From: Ascidia mentula
Taxonomy: Eukaryota; Chordata; Ascidiacea; Phlebobranchia; Ascidiidae
Reading direction: 5' to 3'
Length of the DNA: 64,000 nucleotides
Assembly: GCA_947561715.1 (NCBI GenBank)
Contig: OX387203.1
Span: forward strand, 18,848,001-18,912,000
This document shows positions 52,901-62,168 of the stretch, in pieces. Numbering within the stretch: the stretch's first letter is position 1; every line of letters begins with the position of its first letter. Both the position numbers and the translations under genes were made by a program. The notes under the pieces were generated by a model that saw only the letters and a list, made by a program, of their open reading frames with translations, did no database searches and had not been told where the DNA came from.

Positions 52901-55900
52901 AAAAAGAAAATCAAATCACAGGCGGACAACTCTCAAAATTACTTAAATCCGCCCAACCTTAGCCACCATAGTGTCAAACATGCGTTTTCGTTCGTGAATA
53001 AAAAACTAAAACACATACGCCAGTTTGGTTTTCACTGCTCGTTTTGTACTGCCATCTAGTATTTGTGTGCAAAATTTCAAGTTGCTTGATATAAAAATGT
53101 TCAAATCACAGGCGGACATCTCCGAAAATTGCTTAATTCCGCCCAACCTTAGCCACCATAGTTTCAAACATGCGTTTTTGTTCGCGAATAAAAAACTAAA
53201 GGACATAGGCCAATTTGGTTTTCACTGCTCGTTTTCAACTGCCATCTAGTATTTGTGTGCAAAATTTCAAGTCGCCTGATATACAAATGTTCATATCAAA
53301 GGCGGACAACTCTCAATATTACTTAATTGCGCCCAACCGTAGCCACCATAGTTTCAAACATGCATTTTCGTTCGGGAATAAAAAGGTAAAAGACATACGC
53401 CAATTTGGTTTACACTGCTCGTTTTGTACTGCCATCTAGTATTTGTGTGCAAAATTTCAAGTCGCTTGATATAAAAATGTTCAAATCAAAGGCGGACAAC
53501 TCTCAATATTACTTAATTGCGCCCAACCGTAGCCACCATAATTTCAAACATGCATTTTCGTTCGCGAATAAAAAGGTAAAAAACATACGCCAATTTGGTT
53601 TACACTGTTTGTTTTGTACTGGTATCTAGTATTTGTGTGCAAAATTTCAAGTCGCCTGATATAAAAATGTTCAAATCAAAGGCGAACAACTCTTAAAATC
53701 ACTTAATTACGCCCAACCGTAACCACCATAGTTTCAAACAGGCGTTTTTGTTCGCGAATCAAAAACTAAAAGACATACGCCAATTTGGTTTTTACTGCTC
53801 GTTTTCAACTGCCAACTAGTATTTGTGTGGAAAATTTCAAGTCGCTTGATATAAAAATGTTTAAATCACAGGCGGACAACTTTCAAAATTATTTAATTCC
53901 GCCCAACCATAGCCACCATAGTGTCAAACATGCATTTCGTTTGCGAATAAAAAACTAAACGACATAGGCCAATTTGGTTTTCACTGCTTGTTTTAACTGC
54001 CATCTAGTATTTGTGTGCAAAATTTCAAGTCGCCTGATATAAAAATGTTCAAATCAAAGGCGGACAACTCTCAAAATTACTTAATATCCGCCCAACAGTA
54101 GCCACCGTAGTTTCAAACATGCGTTTTTGTTCGCAAATAAAAAACTAAAAGACATAGGCTAATTTGGTTTCCACTGTTAGTTTTGTACTGGTATCTAGTA
54201 TTTGTGTGCAAAATTTCAAGTCGCCTGATATAAAAATGTTCAAATCAAAGGCGGACAACTCTCAAAATCACTTAATTACGCCCAACCGTAACCACCATAG
54301 TTTCAAACATGCGTTTTTGTTCGCGAATCAAAAACTAAAAGACATAGGCCAATTTGGTTTTTACTGCTCGTTTTCAACTGCCAACTAGTATTTGTGTGGA
54401 AAATTTCAAGTCGCTTGATATAAAAATGTTTAAATCACAGGCGGACAACTTTCAAAATTATTTAATTCCGCCCAACCATAGCCACCATAGTGTCAAACAT
54501 GCGTTTTTGTTCGCGAACGAAAAACTAAAACACATAGGCCAATTTGGTTTTCACTGCTCGTTTTCAACTGCCAACTAGTATTTGTGTGGAAAATTTCAAG
54601 TCGCCTGATATAAAAATGTTCAAATCAAAGGCGGACAACTCTCAAAATTACTTAATATCCGCCCAACAGTAGCCACCATAGTTTCAAACATGCGTTTTTG
54701 TTCGCGAATAAAAAACTAAAAGACATAGGCTAATTTGGTTTACACTGCTTGTTTTGTACTGGTATCTAGTATTTGTGTGCAAAATTTCAAGTCGCCTGAT
54801 ATAAAAATGTTCAAATCAAAGGGGGACAACTCTCAAAATTACTTAATATCCGCCCAACAGTAGCCACCGTAGTTTCAAACATGCGTTTTTGTTCGCAAAT
54901 AAAAAACTAAAAGACATAGGCTAATTTGGTTTCCACTGTTTGTTTTGTACTGGTATCTAGTATTTGTGTGCAAAATTTCAAGTCGCCTGATATAAAAATG
55001 TTCAAATCAAAGGCGGACAACTCTCAAAATCACTTAATTACGCCCAACCGTAACCACCATAGTTTCAAACATGCGTTTTTGTTCGCGAATCAAAAACTAA
55101 AAGACATAGGCCAATTTGGTTTTTACTGCTCGTTTTCAACTGCCAACTAGTATTTGTGTGGAAAATTTCAAGTCGCTTGATATAAAAATGTTTAAATCAC
55201 AGGCGGACAACTTTCAAAATTATTTAATTCCGCCCAACCATAGCCACCATAGTGTCAAACATGCATTTCGTTTGCAAATAAAAAACTAAAAGACATAGGC
55301 CAATTTGGTTTTTACTGCTCGTTTTGTACTGCCATCTAGTATTTGTGTGCAAAATTTCAAGTCGCCTGATATAAAAATGTTCAAATCAAAGGCGGACAAC
55401 TCTCAAAATTACTTAATATCCGCCCAACAGTCGCCACCATAGTTTCAAACATGCGTTTTTGTTCGCGAATAAAAAACAAAAAGACATAGGTTAATTTGGT
55501 TTTCACTGCTCGTTTTGTACAGCTATCTAGTATTTGTGTGGAAAATTTCAAGTCGCTTGATATAAAAATGTTCCAATCACAGGCGGACAACTTTCAAAAA
55601 TTACTTAATTCCGCCCAACTTTAGCCACCATAGTGTCAAACATGCGTTTTTGTTCGCGAATAAAAAACTAAAAGACACAGGCCAATTTGGGATTCACTGC
55701 TTGATTTGTACTGGTATCTAGTATTTGTGTGCAAACTTTCAAGTCGCCTGATATAAAAATATTCAAATCAAAGGCGGACAACTCTCAAAATTACTTAATT
55801 GCGCCCAACCTTAGCCACCATAGTTTCAAACATGCGTTTTTGTTCGCGAATGAAAAACTAAAACACATAGGCCAATTTGGTTTTCACTGCTCGTTTTCAA

Positions 55901-56005
55901 CTGCCAACTAGTATTTGTGTGGAAAATTTCAAGTCGCTTGATATAAAAATGTTCAAATCACAGGCGGACATCTCCGAAATTGCTTAATTCCGCCCAACCT
56001 TAGCC
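49976..56005 (+). repeat. BC unit 3, shortened
   Basis: The B part matches 39695 onward at an offset of 10,281 bp up to about 52790, then joins block C early. Offsets to BC unit 2 step from 6,852 to 6,662 to 6,471 bp, that is by one monomer each. The block stops at the array edge. Confidence 0.8.
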
Positions 56006-56160
56006 TATGTAACGGTTCGGAACGGGATTTTTTTATTGTAACATGATTTTCGTTAGCATAGGTAACGGTTCCTAACGACCATTTGGTGTTACAATTTTTG
56101 TTCGGAACATAATTTTTTAAGTCGAGTCTCAACATTGGAAAACCGTTAGAGGGAGGTAGA
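56006..56160. repeat. Degenerate minisatellite-like junction sequence
   Basis: GTAACGGTTC occurs twice (56009 and 56062) among GTTACAA, TTCGTTAG and TTGTTCGGAAC pieces. These recall the 32 bp minisatellite at 62.2-64 kb but are too diverged to count units. The segment begins exactly where the satellite stops. Confidence 0.35.
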
Positions 56161-56464
56161 GGTCCATATATTTTGGCGTTGAAAATCCCACACTTGAATT
56201 GATTTGATTTGATATGTTAATTAGTTTGGAATTCTCAAGTCTGTATTTAAGCAATAAATTTACATATAATGAAGAGATTTATTGAATATGAAGTTACATA
56301 GAAAAGAAATAAACTACAGTGATGAACAACGTTGTTGCAAATAGGCACAGCTGTTAGAGCATACAGTGATGAAAATAAATGAATATTATTTACAAAAATA
56401 ATGGAAGTGAACACTGAACAATGAAAACATTGCGTGTAGCTTCTATGAGTCTCTTATAAACCTC
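56161..56464. other. Possible 3' UTR and downstream sequence of the candidate exon
   Basis: AT-rich, no open frame. On the minus strand an AATAAA signal lies at 56278-56283, about 180 bases past the stop codon at 56465. This fits a 3' untranslated region for the open frame at 56465-56803. Confidence 0.35.
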
Positions 56465-56803
56465 TTAAGTATCAAGGTTGCGTAAGTTCTTCCGGGGTCT
56501 AGTGTAAGTCCGACCATCAGTAACAACAAATTGTCTATTAAACTTATAGCTTTTTGTTTTAACGTCTCTATGTTTGAACACTGAATGCATAGCTGGTGGT
56601 ACTGCAGGTCGTGTGATGTAAACCGCCTTTGAAGTTTTGGTAACTGTTTTGAGGGAGTGACAATGTGCCCGCAATTGCTTTACAAAGCCGCATGTGCAAA
56701 GACGTTTTGATAAGACTTTTTCCCGTGTTCCATCATAGGGGGGAGTTTTTGTTTGACAGCGACACTCTATCTTAAATAATGCCCTCCCTAGAGACTTATA
56801 CAC
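56465..56803 (-). CDS. Candidate terminal exon of an unrecognised protein
   Basis: A minus-strand frame of about 112 codons ending in TAA at 56465. There is no ATG near the start; the frame opens after a TAA, and a possible acceptor (CTCTAG) lies a few codons in, so this would be a last exon. The peptide is basic and has clustered cysteines: ECRCQ, then RLCTCGF, then AHCHSL. Its base composition is less AT-rich than the flanks, and a polyadenylation signal lies downstream. I recognise no family and found no convincing upstream exon, so it could be a chance frame or a gene relic. Confidence 0.3.
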   Translation of the reverse strand: MYKSLGRALFKIECRCQTKTPPYDGTREKVLSKRLCTCGFVKQLRAHCHSLKTVTKTSKAVYITRPAVPPAMHSVFKHRDVKTKSYKFNRQFVVTDGRTYTRPRKNLRNLDT

Positions 56804-57672
56804 TTATCAAATATCCACATGGTATTTACGAAAACACTGCCTTTTTCTCACTACAACGCACGTCACGTGGCTTCCAGTTTGTACGATAACGCTTTCGTCT
56901 TTCTGTGACCATTCTATTCTATTTGATTCAATTCTATTCCATGCTAAGCTATTTTGAACAAGACTCATTCTGATTTCGATTCGATCAATAAACCATATTT
57001 GGAATTATTCTGCCTGTCTGCATCTCGGCCGAGAGCACAGGTGAATCGACAATTTAGTGGCAACTAGCCAACAGGTCAGCCGACCTTCATATTGCGGTAG
57101 CATCACCGACACAAATTGTCAGGGAAGCCGAGTACTTTGCGGTAGTAAATTTTTCAATATCAGATTGTTTGTCAACTTGCTTCTTCATACAATAAAGACA
57201 AACAGGTCAAAAGGCCACAAAGTAATACACGCGACGAAAGAAAGTGTGAATTTAATCAATCAAACTCCGCGGCAAATGGGAGATTACAAAAACTGTATAA
57301 CTTCCAATGTTTGTGGTAAAATGAGCTTATACTTTACAACTATGCTTCATATGATACGTAACTTTACGCTACAAATGTGAACTACAGCTACATTAATTTT
57401 GAACATCACAGCTTAGTCCGTTCGAAAAATGCACACTATCAAACTTACAACAACAAGAATATTACAAAAATCTATCGCACATAAAGAAATTGTCTCGTAA
57501 AATTGTATAACTTCCAATATGAGATGTAGGCTAACTATACACGTGACTATAAAGTAACTACCCGTATGTCAAGAAACTACATGCAACTACAAGGAATAAT
57601 AGAGCACAAAGAAATCGTCACAAAAAAACGCATCAAGCTGAAATTTAAAAGTAAAATTGCACGACCAAATAT
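56804..57672. other. Unassigned non-satellite sequence
   Basis: No supported gene. A plus-strand frame near 57057-57380 has no ATG at its start and no recognisable motif. Around 56980-57055 a CAATAAACC signal, a sequence ending in ATCGACA and then TTTAGTGGCAACTAGCC faintly recall an LTR end followed by a primer-binding site; this is too weak to call. Confidence 0.3.
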
Positions 57673-57785
57673 GACAAAATTTTGTTCCAACTAACACTTT
57701 CCGTAACAAAATTTTGTTCCAACTAACACTTTCCGTAACAAAGTTTTGTTCCAACTAACACTTTTCGTGACAAAATTTTGTTCCT
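57673..57785 (+). repeat. 32 bp minisatellite, four units
   Basis: ACAAAATTTTGTTCC recurs at 57674, 57706, 57738 (one substitution) and 57770, exactly 32 bp apart. The units are joined by AACTAACACTTTCCGTA-type sequence. It is the same unit as the long tract from 62.2 kb, in the same orientation, and it ends in CCTATGTAA. Confidence 0.9.
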
Positions 57786-58229
57786 ATGTAATAGTGGGAA
57801 ACAAAGTTGAAATTTCTGACCAAATTTCTCAGCCAAATATTCGACACCAGGTAGGGGTTAAGAGTTATACGTAAAGTTACACACCACGATACTCCGCTGC
57901 GCTACGAAAGCATCATTACAAGTCATTGAGATTTTTGAAAACATCAACATGGAATGACTTTCTCAAAAAAGTAACAATGTGGATCGAAGCAAAGGGTGAA
58001 AGGTCGAGACAAAACTGCAACGGATTTGGAATTCGTTTACAGCGACTGCACCATACGGAATCCAGTTTTTAAATTTATACTAATCAATCACCAACCATTA
58101 ATTTATTTGTTTCCTTACTATCAATGCAGTAATATTTCATGCAATGGCATGATTGGCAGGATCACCTCACTATCACTGCATTAGTAGCCTATGTTTAAAT
58201 ATACAGATATGAGTGACGATTGGTTGATG
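57786..58229. other. Unassigned sequence between minisatellite and inverted satellite
   Basis: No supported gene or RNA. A short plus-strand frame at 57996-58184 has no recognisable features. TAGCCTATGT at 58185-58194 repeats the junction sequence at 56001-56010. Confidence 0.4.
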
Positions 58230-61200
58230 CTATGGCGGCCGTATAAGATGCGGCGGTATTACCAAAGAGTTGCCTACCTTCAATATAAACAGTTTTGGAT
58301 CAATCGACTTATCATTTTGCAAACAAATATAAGATGCCAGTACAAAACGAGCAATGAAAACCAAATTGGCATATGTCCTATAGAATTTGATTGTTTGCCG
58401 AAAACGCATGTTTGAAACCATGGTGGCTAAGGTTTGGCGAAATGGACTAAATGTGACAGTTGTCCGCCTGTGATTTCGACAATTTTATATCAAGCGACTT
58501 GAAATTTTGCACACAAACATAAGATGCCAGTACAAAACGAGCAATGAAAACCAAATTGGCGTATGTCTTATAGAATTTGATTGTTTGCCGAAAACGCATG
58601 TTTGAAACCATGGTGGCTGAGGTACGGCGAAATGAACTAAATTTGACAGTTGTCCGCCTGTGATTTCGACATTTTTATATCAAGCGACTTGAAATTTTGC
58701 ACACAAACATAAGATGCCAGTACAAAACGAGCAATGAAAACCAATTTGGCGTATGTCCTACAGAATTTGATTGTTTGCCGAAAACGTATGTTTGAAACTA
58801 TGGTGGCTAAGGTTCGGCGAAATGAAATAAATTTGACAGTTGTCCGCCCGTGATTTCAACATTTTTATATCAAGCGACTTGAAATTTTGCACACAAATAT
58901 TAGATGCCAGTACAAAACGAGCAATCAAAACCAAATTGGCGTATGTCCTACAGAATTTGATTGTTTGCCGAAAACGCATGTTTAAAACCATGGTGTCTAA
59001 AGTTCGGCGAAATGAACTAAATTTGACAGTTGTCCGCCTGTGATTTCAACATTTTTATATCAAGCGACTTGAAATTTTGCACACAAATATTAGATGCCAG
59101 AACAAAACGAGCAATGAAAACCAAATTGGCGTATGTCCTACAGAATTTGATTGTTTGCCGAAAACGCATGTTTAAAACCATGGTGTCTAAAGTTCGGCGA
59201 AATGAACTAAATTTGACAGTTGTCCGCCCGTGATTTCAACATTTTTATATCAAGCGACTTGCAATTTTGCACACAAATATTAGATGCCAGTACAAAACGA
59301 GCAATCAAAACCAAATTGGCGTATGTCTTACAGAATTTGATTGTTTGCCGAAAACGCATGTTTAAAACCATGGTGTCTGAAGTTCGGCGAAATGAACTAA
59401 ATTTGACAGTTGTCCGCCCGTGATTTCAACATTTTTATATCAAGCGACTTGAAATTTTGCACACAAATATTAGATGCCAGTACAAAACGAGCAATGAAAA
59501 CCAAATTGGCGTATGTCCTACAGAATTTGATTGTTTGCCGAAAACGCATGTTTAAAACCATGGTGTCTAAAGTTCGACGAAATGAACTAAATTTGACAGT
59601 TGTCCGCCCGTGATTTCAACATTTTTATATCAAGCGACTTGAAATTTTGCACACAAATATTAGATGCCATTACAAAACGAGCAATTAAAACCAAATTGGC
59701 GTATGTCCTACAGAATTTGATTGTTTGCCGAAAACGCATGTTTAAAACCATGGTGTCTAAAGTTCGGCGAAATGAACTAAATTTGACAGTTGTCCGCCCG
59801 TGATTTCAACATTTTTATATCAAGCGACTTGAAATTTTGCGCACAAATATTAGATGCCAGTACAAAACGAGCAATGAAAACCAAATTGGCGTATGTCTTA
59901 CAGAATTTGATTGTTTGCCGAAAACGCATGTTTAAAACCATGGTGTCTAAAGTTCGGCGAAATGAACTAAATTTGACAGTTGTCCGCCTGTGATTTCAAC
60001 ATTTTTATATCAAGCGACTTGAAATTTTGCACACAAATATTAGATGCCAGTACAAAACGAGCAATTAAAACCAAATTGGCGTATGTCCTACAGAATTTGA
60101 TTGTTTGCCGAAAACGAATGTTTAAAACCATGGTGTCTAAAGTTCGGCGAAATGAACTAAATTTGACAGTTGTCCGCCCGTGATTTCAACATTTTTATAT
60201 CAAGCGACTTGAAATTTTGCACACAAATATTAGATGCCAGTACAAAACGAGCAAAGAAAACCAAATTGTCGTATGTCCTACAGAATTTGATTGTTTGCCG
60301 AAAACGCATGTTTAAAACCATGGTGTCTAAAGTTCGGCGAAATGAACTAAATTTGACAGTTGTCCGCCTGTGATTTCAACATTTTTATATCAAGCGACTC
60401 GAAATTTTGCACACAAATAAAAGATGTCAGTACAAAACGAGCAATGAAAACCAAATTGGCGTATGTCCTTTAGAATTTTATTGCTTGCCGAAAACGCATG
60501 TTTCAAACTATGGTGGCTAAGGTTCGGCGGTTTTAACTAAATTTGACAGTTGTCCGCCTGTGATTTCAACATTTTTATATCAAGCGACTTAAATTTTGCA
60601 CACAAATATAAGATGCCAGTACAAAACGAGCAATGAAAACCAATTTGGCGTATGTCTTATAGAATTTGATTGTTTGCCGAAAACGCATGTTTGAAACTAT
60701 GGTGGCTAAGGTTCGGCGAAATGAACTAAATTTGACAGTTGTCCGCCCGTGATTTCAACATTTTTATATCAAGCGACTTGAAATTTTGCACACAAATATT
60801 AGATGCCAGTACAAAACGAGCAATGAAAACCAAATTGGCGTATGTCCTTTAGAATTTTATTGCTTGCCGAAAACGCATGTTTCAAACTATGGTGGCTAAG
60901 GTTCGGCGGTTTTAACTAAATTTGACAGTTGTCCGCCTGTGATTTCAACATTTTTATATCAAGCGACTTGAAACTTTGCACACAAATATAAGATGCCAGT
61001 ACAAAACGAGCAATGAAAACCAAATTGGCGTATGTCTTATAGAATTTGATTGTTTGCCGAAAACGGATGTTTGAAACCATGGTGGCTGAGGTACGGCGAA
61101 ATGAACTAAATTTGACAGTTGTCCGCCCGTGATTTCAACATTTTTATATCAAGCGACATGAAATTTTGCACACAAATATAAGATGCCAGTACAAAACGAG

Positions 61201-62168
61201 CAATGAAAACCAAATTGGCGTATGTCCTATAGAATTTTATTCGTAAACGAAAACGTATGTTTGAAACTATGGTGGCTAAGGTTCGGTGAAATGAACTAAA
61301 TTTCACAGTTGTCCGCCTGTGATTTTAACATTTTTGCATCAAGTGACTCGAAATTTTGCACACAAATATAAGATGCCAGTACAAAACGATCAATGAAAAC
61401 CAAATTGGCGTATGTCTTATAGAATTTGATTGTTTGCCGAAAACGCATGTTTAAAACCATGGTGGCTAAAGTTCGGCGAAATGAACTAAATTTGACAGTT
61501 GTCCGCCTGTGATTTCGACATTTTTATATCAAGCGACTTGAAATTTTGCACACAAATATTAGATGCCAGTACAAAACGAGCAATGAAAACCAAATTGGCG
61601 TATGTCCTTTAGAATTTTATTGCTTGCCGAAAACGCATGTTTCAAACTATGGTGGCTAAGGTTCGGCGGTTTTAACTAAATTTGACAGTTGTCCGCCTGT
61701 GATTTCAACAGTTTTATATCAAGCGACTTGAAATTTTGCACACAAATATAAGATGCCAGTACAAAACGAGCAATGAAAACCAAATTGGCGTATGTCCTAT
61801 AGAATTTGATTGTTTGCCGAAAACGCATGTTTGAAACCATGGTGGCAAAGGTTCGGCGAAATGAACTAAATTTGACAGTTGTCGGCCTGTGATTTCAACA
61901 TTTTTATATCAAGCGACTTGAAATTTGGCACACAAACATAAGATGCCAGTACAAAACGAGCAATGAAAACCTAATTGGCGAATGTCCTATAGAATTTGAT
62001 TGTTTGCCGAAAACGCATGTTTAAAACCATGGTGGCAAATGTTCGGCGAAATGAACTAAATTTGACAGTTGTCCGCCCGTGATTTCAACATTTTTACATC
62101 AAGCGACTCGAAATTTTGCACACAAACATAAGATGCCAGTACAAAACGAGCAGTGAAAACCAAATTGG
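58230..62168 (-). repeat. 190 bp satellite in inverted orientation, about 20 monomers
   Basis: The landmarks of the main array appear here as reverse complements: GTTGTCCGCCTGTGATTTC, ATCAAGCGACTTGAAATTTTG, AGATGCCAGTACAAAACGAG and CCAAATTGGCGTATGTC. The period is 190 bp (58840, 59030, 59220 and so on). The first units are degenerate. Monomers from about 58860 to 60373 form a homogeneous subfamily with TTTAAAACCATGGTGTC. Later ones are mixed, some with GGCGGTTTTAACTAAA in place of GGCGAAATGAACTAAA. The array breaks off in CAAATTGG at 62168. Confidence 0.95.

Larger units (their letters stand above)
19424..56005 (+). repeat. 190 bp satellite array, right part
   Basis: About 192 further monomers in the same orientation as the left part, continuing the interrupted monomer. 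Subfamilies can be told apart by eye: 193 bp monomers (CCTTAATAGCC); monomers with ATTGGTGTGG and a poly-A run; monomers with GACATCTCCGAAAATTGC; and, from about 36700, monomers with TTAATATCCGCCC or AATTACGCCC. The array ends abruptly at CCTTAGCC (56005), next to unrelated sequence. Confidence 0.98.

Noticed and set aside
1..56005. Open frames of 60-89 codons on both strands in nearly every satellite monomer.
   Set aside because: They repeat with the monomer, mostly begin at TTG or GTG, not ATG, and shift frame each 190 bp. Stop-free stretches copied with the repeat explain them without coding.
1..56005. CRISPR array, because of many regular repeats.
   Set aside because: The period is 190 bp with no short repeat plus unique spacer pattern, there are no cas genes, and the context is eukaryotic.
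1..56005. CENP-B box in the satellite monomer.
   Set aside because: TTCG occurs in TTCGTTCGCGAA, but the required downstream A and CGGG are absent in either orientation.
56980..57080. LTR-retrotransposon 5' LTR end with primer-binding site.
   Set aside because: CAATAAACC, an ATCGACA end and TTTAGTGGCAACTAGCC are suggestive, but there is no second LTR, no gag or pol frame, and no clear LTR start.
57057..57380. Plus-strand frame of 107 codons.
   Set aside because: It starts at GTG, has no domain, and overlaps a region with no other gene signal.
58840..60373. Eight successive 67-codon plus-strand frames starting with MSARDFN or MSACDFN.
   Set aside because: They are the inverted satellite monomers read on the other strand; each begins at a non-ATG codon and follows the 190 bp period.
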